Shown piece after piece: positions 1 through 7,876 of a stretch of 64,000 nucleotides of DNA. Below the pieces are notes generated by a model. That model saw only the letters and a program-made list of their open reading frames with translations. It did not search any database and had not been told where the DNA came from. Source of the DNA: Microbulbifer hydrolyticus (GTDB taxonomy: Bacteria; Pseudomonadota; Gammaproteobacteria; Pseudomonadales; Cellvibrionaceae); assembly GCF_009931115.1 (NCBI RefSeq), contig NZ_CP047491.1:2989501-3053500 (forward strand). The letters run 5' to 3'. How positions within the stretch are numbered: position 1 is the stretch's first letter; each line of letters starts with the position of its first letter. A program made the position numbers and the translations under genes.

Positions 1-415
1 GGTTTTTCTCCAGCACCTCCAGGGTGATTTTGCAGCAGCCCCGCTCGCGGGCGACCTCCGCTACCTTTTCCATCATCAAGGTGCACACGCCCAATCCCCG
101 CGCCTTCTCGTTCACCACCACATCGTGGATATTGACCAGCGGTTTGCACATAAACGTGGAGAACCCCATAAAGCAATTCACCAGGCCCAGGGCCTCGTCG
201 CCGCGATACGCCAGCACAGAGAATGCACCGGGAAATTCTGCCAGGCGTCCGAGCAGTTCGCGATGACACAGCTCAGACAGGGGCTCGCCACCACCATAGG
301 GATCGCGCGAGTAATGATCCATCAACGCCAGCAGGTCGGCACCGTGCTTGTCGTCGCGGTAGTCCGCAACGACCATTTCCAGTGCGCCCACTGGCGCAAG
401 CGGGGAGTCTTCCAT
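1..415 (-). CDS. GNAT family N-acetyltransferase (3' end cut off)
   Basis: Reading leftward from an ATG at 415 gives an open frame that runs off the window edge after about 138 codons, so the C-terminus is missing. The visible part fits the GNAT fold: a central strand containing LAYRGDEALGLVNC, then a strand ending VNIHDVVVNEKARGLGVCTL, which corresponds to motif A with the acetyl-CoA pyrophosphate loop (R-G-L-G-V), followed by the helix LMMEKVAEVARERGC and the strand KITLEV. GNAT proteins move an acetyl group from acetyl-CoA to an amine; the substrate cannot be read here. The ATG is preceded by AGAGGTGAACAGG, a good ribosome binding site. The next gene on the same strand begins about 230 bases upstream. 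Confidence 0.85.
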   Translation of the reverse strand, partial: MEDSPLAPVGALEMVVADYRDDKHGADLLALMDHYSRDPYGGGEPLSELCHRELLGRLAEFPGAFSVLAYRGDEALGLVNCFMGFSTFMCKPLVNIHDVVVNEKARGLGVCTLMMEKVAEVARERGCCKITLEVLEKN

Positions 416-445
416 CCTGTTCACCTCTAAATACATTCGGCCGGT

Positions 446-646
446 TCAGCGCACTGGCTGGTTATCCTTTCGCCTGGCTTCCGCCTTCGCGGTCAATTCA
501 CATTGCGCCTGAAAAAAGCGCCGGTAGTTTCGCACACGGGCGCGTTGCGCCAGCAGCCAGCGCACTTTTTTGCGCCGGCGCGCCACCGTCGCGTTGTGTT
601 TGTTAAAACGGCGCGGGCGGCGGATTACTGTATTTCTGAGCCCCAT
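446..646 (-). CDS. Small arginine/lysine-rich hypothetical protein
   Basis: A 66-codon frame from an ATG at 646 encodes a very basic protein (first residues MGLRNTVIRR, then an alternation of RRR/KK clusters and aromatic residues). It has no recognised domain, membrane segment or signal peptide. The ATG is preceded by CAGGGACTGGCCGT, a modest ribosome binding site. The frame stays open upstream of this ATG, so a longer product starting near 760 is possible but less well supported. It lies just upstream of the GNAT gene on the same strand, separated by 30 bases, and could be co-transcribed with it. High GC can leave chance frames open, so whether the gene is real is uncertain. Confidence 0.35.
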   Translation of the reverse strand: MGLRNTVIRRPRRFNKHNATVARRRKKVRWLLAQRARVRNYRRFFQAQCELTAKAEARRKDNQPVR

Positions 647-848
647 ACGGCCAGTCCCTGAGTAGTGAAATGACAAGCGGTGAATAACCTGCAAAAGCGC
701 CGCCGCAGAGTAGCAGAACGCCAGACCAATTTCAGGGCCGCGCCGTTGCCACCTGATCAAATATCAGCCGCTGCCATTGGCATACATTGGCGCGCCCCGG
801 CAAAAGCGCTATCCTGCTCGGTCACTGCAGACCGACGGAATAAATGTC

Positions 849-1505
849 TTGTCCAAGCTTAACGATCTGATCGAGAAAAACCGCGCCTGGTCCGAATCCA
901 CCCGCCGGGAAAAGCCCGACTTTTTCCTCAAACTCTCGGAACAACAGTCGCCGGAGTACCTGTGGATCGGTTGCGCGGATAGCCGTGTACCCGCCAACCA
1001 GATTGTGGACCTGCTGCCCGGTGAACTCTTTGTGCACCGCAATGTGGCCAACGTCGTGGTGCCCTCAGACCTGAACTGCCTGTCGGTGGTTCAATTTGCG
1101 GTGGAGGCGCTCAAGGTCAAACACATCATGGTGGTCGGCCATTATGGATGTGGCGGTGTGCAGGCCGCCCTGGAAGACCAGCGACTCGGACTGATCGAAA
1201 GCTGGCTGCGCCACATCAAGGACGTGCGCGACAAACACCACACCCTGATCGAACTGTTCCCGGAAGAGGAACGCGTGGACCTGCTGTGCGAGCTCAACGT
1301 GCTGGAGCAGGTCATTCACGTATGCCAGACCACCCCGGTGCGGGATGCCTGGGAAAACGGCCAGGAGCTGTCGGTGCACGGCTGGGTATACGGACTCTCC
1401 AATGGCCTGGTCAATGACCTGCAGATCACCGTGGACGATACCTCGCAGATCAACGAGACCTACCACCGCGCCCTAACCGCTATCGCGCAGCGCACCAAAG
1501 GCTAA
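849..1505 (+). CDS. can: Beta-class carbonic anhydrase
   Basis: Catalyses the zinc-dependent interconversion of CO2 and bicarbonate in the cytoplasm, supplying bicarbonate for carboxylation reactions. The start is set at a TTG at 849, preceded by GACGGAATAAATGTC. With that start the protein has 218 residues and the family's key residues fall at the E. coli Can positions: Cys42, Asp44 and Arg46 in WIGCADSRVP, and His98 and Cys101 in GHYGCGGV. Cys42, His98 and Cys101 bind zinc, and the Asp44-Arg46 dyad is the usual gate of the site. A longer frame opens at 777 (also TTG) but would add 24 residues the family lacks. It stands alone on the plus strand and is followed by a strong hairpin. Confidence 0.95.
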   Translation: MSKLNDLIEKNRAWSESTRREKPDFFLKLSEQQSPEYLWIGCADSRVPANQIVDLLPGELFVHRNVANVVVPSDLNCLSVVQFAVEALKVKHIMVVGHYGCGGVQAALEDQRLGLIESWLRHIKDVRDKHHTLIELFPEEERVDLLCELNVLEQVIHVCQTTPVRDAWENGQELSVHGWVYGLSNGLVNDLQITVDDTSQINETYHRALTAIAQRTKG

Positions 1506-1522
1506 ACACACCTGTCCCTGAC

Positions 1523-1550
1523 CAGCGCCACCGGCCAGCAGGTGGCGCTG
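1523..1550 (+). terminator. Strong hairpin after can
   Basis: Perfect 10-base inverted repeat, CAGCGCCACC and GGTGGCGCTG, around an 8-base loop, starting 18 bases after the carbonic anhydrase stop codon. No T-run follows, so it may be an RNA 3'-end stabiliser or a weak terminator rather than a classical Rho-independent one. Confidence 0.45.
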
Positions 1551-1669
1551 CCGGTTGTGCCATCGGCATAACAGATGTCTCCTCTCGCCGTTAACTTTTC
1601 CCACGTTTTTCCCTACACTCCACAGCCTCAAATATAAACACCAGAAACTCGCAGTATTCAGGGGTCTTC

Positions 1670-3337
1670 ATGTCCGATTTTCGCGTTTGGGAATGCCAGA
1701 TTTGTGGCTGGATTTACGATGAAGCCCAGGGCTCGCCAGATGACGGTATTCCGCCCGGCACCCGCTGGGAAGACATCCCCGACGACTGGGCCTGCCCCGA
1801 GTGCGGCGCCACCAAGGACGAGTTTGTCATGCTCGCGGCAGTGGCTGACAAAGGATCGGACAACCCGGCGAGCGCCGAGCCCAAAGAGGCCGACGTCCCG
1901 GCCGTCACTGCTGCCACCAAGGGCGTATCGCAAACCGCCAGCAGCCGCATCTGGGAATGTATGGTATGCGGCTGGGTTTACGACGAGGCCAAGGGCGCGC
2001 CGGAGGAAGGCATCGCCCCCGGTACCCGCTGGGAGGATATTCCCGAGGACTGGACCTGCCCGGAATGTGGTGTGGGCAAAGAGGACTTCGACATGGTACT
2101 GGTCAGTGAACCAGTAGCAGCGGAGCCCCAGAGTGCACCACCAGCACCCCAGAGTAGTCCGCTCGACGATTCCGACCCGCTGGTAATCATTGGCACCGGC
2201 CTTGCCGGTTACCACCTGGCAAAGGAATTCCGCAAGCTGGATCAGCGCACTCCGCTGGTTCTGATTAGCGGTGACGACGGTACTTTCTACTCAAAGCCAC
2301 TGCTGTCCGCCTCCCTCGCCCACGGCAAAACACCGCAACAGCTGGCCACCGCCACTGCGGAAGCCATGGCCACGGAGCTCAATGCCGAGATTCTGGTACA
2401 CACCCATGTCACCGACGTGGACCGGCAAGCCCGGGTATTGACCCTGGTCTCCGACAGCGGCGGCATCCGCGCGGAGCTGCGCTATGCGCGCCTGGTTTTT
2501 GCCACCGGTGCGCACTGCGCGCCACTGCCTGCAATCGAAGGCGACGGCCTGTCGCGGCTATTCCGGGTAAACAGCCTCGGCGACTATCATCGCTTCCGCA
2601 CCGCGCTCACCAATCGCAAGCGCGTGCTGTTGATCGGCGCCGGTCTGATCGGCTGTGAATTTGCCAACGACCTTGCCCAGGCGGGCTACCAGGTAGAGGT
2701 AGTGGATGTACAGCCCTGGCCGCTGGCCAACCTGCTGCCGGAGGCCGCCGGGCGCGACATTCAGCAGTCCCTCGAACAGGCCGGGGTACGCTTCCACCTC
2801 GGCACCGGCGTATCGCGTCTGGAGCGCATGTCCTCCGGCATCCGTGCGGTGCTCAGCAGCGGCGACACGATCGAAGCGGATATCGCCCTCGCCGCCCTCG
2901 GCCTGCGCCCCAACACCGGGCTCGCCGAGGCCGCCGGTATCGCGGTCAACCGCGGTATCGTCACGAACCGACAGCTGCAGACCAGCGATGCCAATGTCTT
3001 CGCACTGGGAGACTGTGCGGAGGTTGACGGCCACAGCCTCTACTACGTGGCACCGCTCACGCAGAGCGCCCGTGCCCTTGCCCAGTCCCTCACCGGCACC
3101 GCCAAACCGGTGCAATACGGCTGCCTGCCGGTCGCCGTCAAAACCACCCTGAGGCCCACCGTAGTCTGCCCGCCCCGCCACGGAAGCGAGGGGGAGTGGA
3201 ACGTCACCGCCGACAAGGACGGTGTTAAGGCCGAGTACGTGGACACCAGTGGCAACCTCCTCGGTTTTGCCCTCACCGGCAGCGCCATTGCCGAACGGGA
3301 TGCCCTGAGCCGCCGCTGCGCGCCGCTGATGGACTGA
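1670..3337 (+). CDS. Fusion of two rubredoxins and rubredoxin reductase
   Basis: A 555-residue protein carrying a whole electron-transfer chain. Residues 5-55 and 93-143 are two rubredoxin domains, each with paired CxxC iron ligands (Cys9/12 with 42/45, and 97/100 with 130/133) and the W-E-D-I-P spacer typical of the family. Acidic/Ala/Pro-rich linkers separate the parts. From about residue 170 the protein is a FAD/NAD(P)H oxidoreductase: [16 protein letters not shown] is the FAD-binding GxGxx[18 protein letters not shown] the NAD-binding one, and [11 protein letters not shown] the late FAD motif. By family knowledge NAD(P)H reduces FAD, which reduces the rubredoxins, which supply alkane or fatty-acid hydroxylases or oxygen-detoxifying enzymes. 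No such partner lies in the window. In Pseudomonas and Acinetobacter these are separate polypeptides. Confidence 0.92.
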   Translation: MSDFRVWECQICGWIYDEAQGSPDDGIPPGTRWEDIPDDWACPECGATKDEFVMLAAVADKGSDNPASAEPKEADVPAVTAATKGVSQTASSRIWECMVCGWVYDEAKGAPEEGIAPGTRWEDIPEDWTCPECGVGKEDFDMVLVSEPVAAEPQSAPPAPQSSPLDDSDPLVIIGTGLAGYHLAKEFRKLDQRTPLVLISGDDGTFYSKPLLSASLAHGKTPQQLATATAEAMATELNAEILVHTHVTDVDRQARVLTLVSDSGGIRAELRYARLVFATGAHCAPLPAIEGDGLSRLFRVNSLGDYHRFRTALTNRKRVLLIGAGLIGCEFANDLAQAGYQVEVVDVQPWPLANLLPEAAGRDIQQSLEQAGVRFHLGTGVSRLERMSSGIRAVLSSGDTIEADIALAALGLRPNTGLAEAAGIAVNRGIVTNRQLQTSDANVFALGDCAEVDGHSLYYVAPLTQSARALAQSLTGTAKPVQYGCLPVAVKTTLRPTVVCPPRHGSEGEWNVTADKDGVKAEYVDTSGNLLGFALTGSAIAERDALSRRCAPLMD

Positions 3338-3366
3338 CTCCCCGGTACTGAACCAGACGTCAATAA

Positions 3367-3395
3367 CCCGCGACTATCGCCCCGATAGCCGCGGG
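3367..3395 (+). terminator. Hairpin after the rubredoxin fusion
   Basis: Arms CCCGCG-A-CTATCG and CGATAG-C-CGCGGG with one internal A/C mismatch and a 3-base loop, starting 30 bases after the stop codon. No clear T-run follows. Probably a 3'-end hairpin of the upstream gene. Confidence 0.45.
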
Positions 3396-3427
3396 CTTCC
3401 GCCACACGCCAAAGAAAACCACGCAGA

Positions 3428-3455
3428 GCGGCCATTTTTCCCGTAAAATGGCCGC
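3428..3455. repeat. Perfect 11-base inverted repeat before the flavin reductase
   Basis: Arms GCGGCCATTTT and AAAATGGCCGC around a 6-base spacer (TCCCGT), ending 33 bases upstream of the flavin reductase ATG. It lacks a T-run on either side. It could be an operator, a 5'-UTR hairpin or a terminator remnant. Confidence 0.5.
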
Positions 3456-3488
3456 CAGCACAAAAATTGAACAGATTTTGAACGAAGT

Positions 3489-4016
3489 ATGACGGCATCC
3501 AGTAACTCAGCAGCTCCAGTTGAACCCGGCCAGTCTGCAGCAGAGCGCAGCCGCGCCCTGCGCGACACCCTGGGCCATTTCGCCACTGGCGTCACCGTGG
3601 TCACCACCCTCGACGCCAGCGGTGAGCCCGTGGGCATGACCGTCAACAGCTTCAATTCCGTGTCCCTCGACCCGGCGCTGATCCTCTGGAGCATCGACCG
3701 CAGCTCCCTCAGCTACGCGGCATTTACCCAGAGCGAGCGCTTTGTGGTGCATGTACTGAAAGGCGACCAGCAACACGTTTCCAACCTGTTTGCCGGCCGC
3801 GGCGCCGACAAATTCGGCCAGGTCAAATGGCACCGGGGCCCTGAGAATGTCCCCCAGCTGGATGACTGCGCAGCCCTTTTCCACTGCCGCCGCACACAGA
3901 ATATCGAGGGTGGCGACCACACCATCATGCTCGGAGAAGTACTGGAGTTCAGCGCCAGTGGCGGCGAGCCCCTCGTCTTCCACTGCGGCGGTTACCGCGC
4001 TCTCGCTGGCGAGTAA
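3489..4016 (+). CDS. Flavin reductase family (FMN-binding split-barrel) protein
   Basis: A 175-residue cytoplasmic protein spanning one flavin-reductase-like domain. The signature runs from RDTLGHFATGVTVVTT through GMTVNSFNSVSLDPALILWS to ERFVVHVLKGDQQ, which matches the FMN-binding split barrel of NAD(P)H:flavin oxidoreductases that feed two-component monooxygenases or bind FMN themselves. The C-terminal half has the EVLEFSASGGEPLVFHCGGY strand pair common in this family. The ATG at 3489 follows GAACGAAGT. It lies downstream of the rubredoxin-reductase gene in the same direction, both being redox proteins, but two dyads in the 150-base gap suggest a separate transcript. The actual partner enzyme is unknown. 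Confidence 0.88.
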   Translation: MTASSNSAAPVEPGQSAAERSRALRDTLGHFATGVTVVTTLDASGEPVGMTVNSFNSVSLDPALILWSIDRSSLSYAAFTQSERFVVHVLKGDQQHVSNLFAGRGADKFGQVKWHRGPENVPQLDDCAALFHCRRTQNIEGGDHTIMLGEVLEFSASGGEPLVFHCGGYRALAGE

Positions 4017-4205
4017 TCCCTCACAAATCCCGTAAATAGACAGGGCGTTTGCCGCAGCAATCGCCCTTCAAAACCTGTCGTTATATAAATCCCGGCCGAC
4101 CGCCACAAACAATATAAAAATTTCGGCGGAATCCCCCCGCATTAATTGTGACGCCGTCACCTCCCGGTCATACTTTCAGGACATTATTGGGAGGCCTCCG
4201 CAATC

Positions 4206-4988
4206 GTGGACGTCGAGATGCATACTACCGACACCCTCTTCTGCTTTGCCCACCGTGGTTACCCCAAGCGCGCCACGGAAAACACCCTGCAGGCCATCAC
4301 CCATGCCCTCGAATTTGATATCGACGGTGTAGAGATCGATGTGTGGAATGTGGGTGGCGAACTTATCGTCAAGCACGACCGCCGTCTGGGCCGGTTGCTC
4401 GCCGGGCAGGAACTTCTCACTGAGGTGACCCCGAGTGCCCTGCGCCAGATGCTACTCCCCGGTGGCGAGCAGGTACCCACCCTGCGGGAAGTACTGGAGC
4501 TGGTGGGCAACAACGTTCAGCTCAATATCGAACTGAAAGGATCCAACTGCGCCGCCCTCGCCGCCCGGGAGCTCGAATCCTACATCCGCGACAATGGCGC
4601 CACCTACGAGCAGTACCTGCTCTCCTCATTCGATCACCGCCAGGTATACGAATGCCTGAAGCTGATTCCCGAGGTGCGCCGCGGGGTCCTCATCGACGGT
4701 ATTCCTCTGGATCTCGCCGCCTGCGGTGAACCGCTGGAGGCCTACTCCATGCATCACAGCCTGGACTTCGTTTGCCCCGAAATCATCGCCGATGCTCACA
4801 AGCGCGGCTTCAAAAACTTTGTCTTCACCGTCAACCACCCGCATGACCTGGCGCTGGTGGCCGCGATGAATGCCGACGGGGTATTCACCGACGAACCACA
4901 ACTGATCATGGACTACAACACCGAAAAAGCCGGGGAAGCCATGGCCCGGCACATTGAGCCGGTGGAAAAGTTCAATCAGACGGGCTGA
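4206..4988 (+). CDS. Glycerophosphodiester phosphodiesterase
   Basis: Hydrolyses glycerophosphodiesters, the deacylation products of phospholipids, to glycerol 3-phosphate and an alcohol. The 260-residue product has no signal peptide and looks cytosolic, like UgpQ. The GDPD signature is clear: FAHRGY (His16, Arg17), ATENT (Glu25, Asn26), GVEIDVW (Glu43, Asp45) and VKHD, then LNIELKG with the metal-binding glutamate, and near the end FTVNHPHDLALVAAMNADGV, the usual barrel-closing segment. The start is a GTG at 4206, 11 bases after GGGAGG; an ATG at 4218 is possible but too far from that site. It is convergent with the next gene, and a short dyad (CGGGCT/AGCCCG) overlaps its stop codon. Confidence 0.93.
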   Translation: MDVEMHTTDTLFCFAHRGYPKRATENTLQAITHALEFDIDGVEIDVWNVGGELIVKHDRRLGRLLAGQELLTEVTPSALRQMLLPGGEQVPTLREVLELVGNNVQLNIELKGSNCAALAARELESYIRDNGATYEQYLLSSFDHRQVYECLKLIPEVRRGVLIDGIPLDLAACGEPLEAYSMHHSLDFVCPEIIADAHKRGFKNFVFTVNHPHDLALVAAMNADGVFTDEPQLIMDYNTEKAGEAMARHIEPVEKFNQTG

Positions 4989-5022
4989 GCCCGCCTGTGG
5001 AACCTTGCGCATTGACCATTCG

Positions 5023-5682
5023 TTAATTGCGCGCATCCAGCATGCCGAACAACTGCTCTACACTCGGGCGCGTCTTGTAGTCCCTGGAAACGTGCGCCCA
5101 CTCCACGCCGCCATCCGCCCCCACCAGGAAGATACCCGGTGCAGCGATCTTGTGGTGATCCTTGCCGGACCAGTCTTCCAATACGATGCCGTACGTCTTG
5201 TACTTCTCTGCAGTGGCGTCATCAATCTCCACTACCACATCGAATGCCTCATGGGCCTTCAACTCCGGATCCGACAGCACCGGGAAGGGAATTTCATAAG
5301 TGGCTTTGGCCATGGCACTGGCATCGGGCTTGTCCACACTGATCAGCACCGGCGTCACCCCGCGCTTCTCAAACTCCGGCCACGCCTCCGCCAGCTGACG
5401 GATCTGCACGTTGCAGTATGGGCACCAGCCGCCGCGGTAGAACACCACCAGAATGGGCGCGTTGGACTTCAGCAGGGCGGCAAGGGAGACGTCTTTGCCC
5501 TTGTGATTCATGACAGAAAAATCCGCCGGCGTGTCACCCGCCTGAAGGCCGACTTCGACCTTGCCCAGGTCGGTGTTTTTGGTCTCACCGAGTTGGGGGA
5601 GGTTTTCCGGGAGGGAGATATCCTGCGCTAGTGCACTAAGACTAAATATTGCGACTAACGCTGCAATTAGAGCAAACTTCAT
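5023..5682 (-). CDS. Exported peroxiredoxin-like protein with a CPYC motif
   Basis: A 219-residue protein beginning with a classical signal peptide (MKFALIAALVAIFSLSALAQ), so it acts in the periplasm. The rest is an AhpC/TSA-type thioredoxin fold: DFSVMNHKGKDVSLAALL, then VVFYRGGWCPYCNVQ with Cys87 and Cys90, followed by TPVLISVD and the EIPFPVLSDPELKAHEAFDV segment common in peroxiredoxin-like proteins. Two cysteines in a CxxC arrangement would also suit a thiol oxidoreductase, so peroxidase versus disulfide exchange cannot be settled here. The start at 5682 was chosen because it begins the signal peptide and follows AGGAACTACCTTT; the frame stays open 14 codons further upstream. Confidence 0.88.
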   Translation of the reverse strand: MKFALIAALVAIFSLSALAQDISLPENLPQLGETKNTDLGKVEVGLQAGDTPADFSVMNHKGKDVSLAALLKSNAPILVVFYRGGWCPYCNVQIRQLAEAWPEFEKRGVTPVLISVDKPDASAMAKATYEIPFPVLSDPELKAHEAFDVVVEIDDATAEKYKTYGIVLEDWSGKDHHKIAAPGIFLVGADGGVEWAHVSRDYKTRPSVEQLFGMLDARN

Positions 5683-5845
5683 AAAGGTAGTTCCTGTCAA
5701 CCTTCTGGATAACATTCTTTGCATGGGACATGCAGGGCATCGTCATCACTGTTTTCGATCGTAACAAGTGATTCAATCCAGCAGCGAACTGCCGACCATC
5801 AAGCTGTAGCTAGAGGACTGAAACCACGCGCTCTGCCCATCAATA

Positions 5846-6196
5846 CTAAGCTTCGCCTCGAAACTCAAGCCACACCCAGGTGACCAGCATTAGCAGTCCA
5901 AGAAAAACAAATACAGACCAGTGAAATATTAACTGAGCACGCGCAACCCGAGGTAACTCAGCGAAATATGCATCAACCCCAAAACGTTTAGCGCGTTTCT
6001 CGCTCAAGCAAAAATGGCCCCAGTGCATAAATCTGCTGGCAGAGAGAATAAATCCAATATCGGCAACCTCACCATCTATCTTTCGGGAAAGCCTTTTATA
6101 GTAAGTACGGTAAAAAACTATCGCATTGACGATCGCTATGACGAAAAGGATTGCACCTAGCGTATACATGCCGAGCATTAAGTAGAAAAAAGTCAA
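5846..6196 (-). CDS. Two-helix membrane protein, candidate immunity protein
   Basis: A 116-residue protein I do not recognise by family. Residues 1-28 form one hydrophobic helix, residues 29-85 a basic and aromatic central part, and residues 91-111 a second hydrophobic helix, ending in a short acidic tail. The start is a TTG at 6196 with GAGAGG 8 bases upstream; an internal ATG at 6178 is the alternative. It begins 12 bases after the stop codon of the 335-residue gene on the same strand and is almost certainly co-transcribed with it. A small inner-membrane protein directly behind a glycine-rich hydrophobic protein is the arrangement of pore-forming toxins with their immunity proteins; that role is inference. 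Confidence 0.7.
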   Translation of the reverse strand: MTFFYLMLGMYTLGAILFVIAIVNAIVFYRTYYKRLSRKIDGEVADIGFILSASRFMHWGHFCLSEKRAKRFGVDAYFAELPRVARAQLIFHWSVFVFLGLLMLVTWVWLEFRGEA

Positions 6197-6208
6197 TTCA
6201 CAGCCCTC

Positions 6209-7216
6209 TCAATACGCAAATTCGCCCAATACCTCACCACCCTTGCCAAGCGACTTCGACCCCACATAACTGCCTGCAGCGCCAACTACCAGACCACACC
6301 AAAGTAGACTTGTGCCAGCAGTTTCCAAGCCAAACAACAAGTTACATGTACCGTATGCTGCCAACCCGCCTCCAGCCACACCGCCAACCACGCTTCCCCC
6401 AGCCTTAAATGACTCGCTATACCTTGTTTTCACGCACCTCTCAGAATTCGAGCCTTGTGTACAAACCTTCTGGATATTGACGTATCCGCCCAACACCTCG
6501 AGACCAATCGCAACGTAACCCAAGCGAGCAAAGTTTTTTGCCGCATTTCTGAGCTGCGCGTAGCGTCCAGACAATTCGGGTATACCACTTGGTACAACTT
6601 GGTTTTTCCACTGGTGCAAAGTCGCCTTGCTACTAATGCCCAACTGCCTTTTAATTCCAAGGGCACTCGCCGAGCTGCCAAATAGCTCACGACGTACCAT
6701 TCCATTGACAGCCTGATCCAGCTGAGCAAAAAGCGCGCGCCTCTGCGCAAAGAAGTGATGGGAGTTCAGGTGGCCATGGGTTTTATAACTGGACTGATAT
6801 AGGCGATCCATCTGATCTAACAGCTTCTCGACCATCTTGGTTTTCTGGGAAAAGTAACCGTTCACCCACCCGTACATCGGTGACATATAGCTGGCAACAT
6901 AACTCAGAAACGCATAGTTCCTCGCCAAAGCCCTCTTTTCTCGCTCATTCAGGGCCCGCAATTCAGCTTCGTGTATCCGAACTGCCTCCTGCATCAAAAC
7001 TTCCCATTTCTCATAGGTAGCGCTGTCTGGCGGAGTAATGATTACAATTTGCCCGGGGCGTACAGCCCCTCCAACCAGATGAGCATTCACACTTAAGAAA
7101 TGTCGCTTGGCAGAAGCCTCCGCATGACCATAAATCGCGGAGTACACTTGCTCGACACTGTAATGGCTATCGGCGACGAAGAAGAGCGCCTCGTCAGGGA
7201 AGAGTTCCTTTTCCAT
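6209..7216 (-). CDS. Unrecognised protein with glycine-rich hydrophobic C-terminus, candidate pore-forming effector
   Basis: A 335-residue protein without a signal peptide. Residues about 10-75 form a compact region (LFFVADSHYSVEQVYSAIYG ... VRPGQIVIITPP) reminiscent of a LysM-like or structural-attachment domain. Residues 75-235 are mainly helical and charged. The last 63 residues (273-335) are hydrophobic and contain 18 glycines in GG/GxxxG spacing, as in glycine-zipper membrane-inserting proteins. There is a cysteine pair near residues 250-260 and another within the glycine-rich part. Together with the small membrane protein encoded 12 bases downstream, this resembles type VI or related antibacterial effector/immunity pairs such as Tse4/Tsi4 in design only; I claim no homology. 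No secretion-system gene lies in the window. The start is an ATG at 7216. Confidence 0.72.
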   Translation of the reverse strand: MEKELFPDEALFFVADSHYSVEQVYSAIYGHAEASAKRHFLSVNAHLVGGAVRPGQIVIITPPDSATYEKWEVLMQEAVRIHEAELRALNEREKRALARNYAFLSYVASYMSPMYGWVNGYFSQKTKMVEKLLDQMDRLYQSSYKTHGHLNSHHFFAQRRALFAQLDQAVNGMVRRELFGSSASALGIKRQLGISSKATLHQWKNQVVPSGIPELSGRYAQLRNAAKNFARLGYVAIGLEVLGGYVNIQKVCTQGSNSERCVKTRYSESFKAGGSVVGGVAGGGLAAYGTCNLLFGLETAGTSLLWCGLVVGAAGSYVGSKSLGKGGEVLGEFAY

Positions 7217-7319
7217 AAAAAGCTATCCGTAGTCAATTACGGACAGCAAAATACAGAAAAAGCAAGCACCTGAAAAATTGGTCCTGTTGTCGCAATCGCA
7301 AGCGCACCACCAGCCGCAC

Positions 7320-7565
7320 TCAGTGCTGGTGATTCTTTGCCTGCGCATACAACTGATCTTTCAACCGCGCACGCTGGGTTTTCAGCTCTTTGAAGTGATG
7401 ATCATCCGTAGCGACACCGCGCTCTTCAAGGCCGCGGATTTCCTTGTCCAACTTGTGGTAAACATCGCGATCGGTCTTGAATTGAATGCTGTCCTGAATC
7501 AGGTGACGGATGCTGTCTGCGAGGTCGGGAAACTCGGTTTCCAGGGTACGGGAGGGAATAGACAT
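7320..7565 (-). CDS. DUF465 / YdcH family small protein
   Basis: An 81-residue, highly charged, helical protein. The pattern FPDLADSIRHLIQDS, then FKTDRDVYHKLDKEIRGLE and a central acidic/His turn followed by the second helix HHFKELKTQRARLKDQLYA, is the two-helix hairpin of the DUF465 (YdcH) family. Members are short cytoplasmic coiled-coil proteins with no established biochemical function. The start ATG at 7565 follows CGAGGAGCCGCAGACA in the coding direction. It sits 103 bases upstream of the candidate effector gene on the same strand and is probably a separate unit. Confidence 0.85.
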   Translation of the reverse strand: MSIPSRTLETEFPDLADSIRHLIQDSIQFKTDRDVYHKLDKEIRGLEERGVATDDHHFKELKTQRARLKDQLYAQAKNHQH

Positions 7566-7876
7566 TGTCTGCGGCTCCTCGGAGTTGGCACTTCACTCAA
7601 GAATTGTAGTCTCCACAACAATAACAACCAAAAATTCAATGGATCGGCGGAACAACGCCTACCTATTCAGAAAATATATAACTCAGCTGCCAAATCGATC
7701 AAATTCTGAACCCACTGGGAGTGCTACAACGCTAAAGGTTGCCGTACTTAAACTCCGCATCAAATATAGTTGAAAAAACAAAGATCGAGCAAAGCAAAAA
7801 GCAAAACCAAATAGCAACAATTACTCCGGCCATCCAAGAAGGGAGGAACCTCAACAATAAGGCATACAAGTACATG
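7566..7876. other. AT-rich intergenic stretch
   Basis: About 310 bases between the DUF465 gene and the 3' end of the MBOAT gene. It is visibly AT-rich compared with the housekeeping parts of the window. I see no convincing gene, RNA or clear terminator; short open frames here lack ribosome binding sites and recognisable products. Confidence 0.6.

Noticed and set aside
5846-7216. Reading the 335/116-residue pair as parts of a visible type VI secretion cluster
   Set aside because: No Hcp, VgrG, TssB/C, PAAR or ClpV gene lies in the window; only a possible orphan effector module can be proposed.
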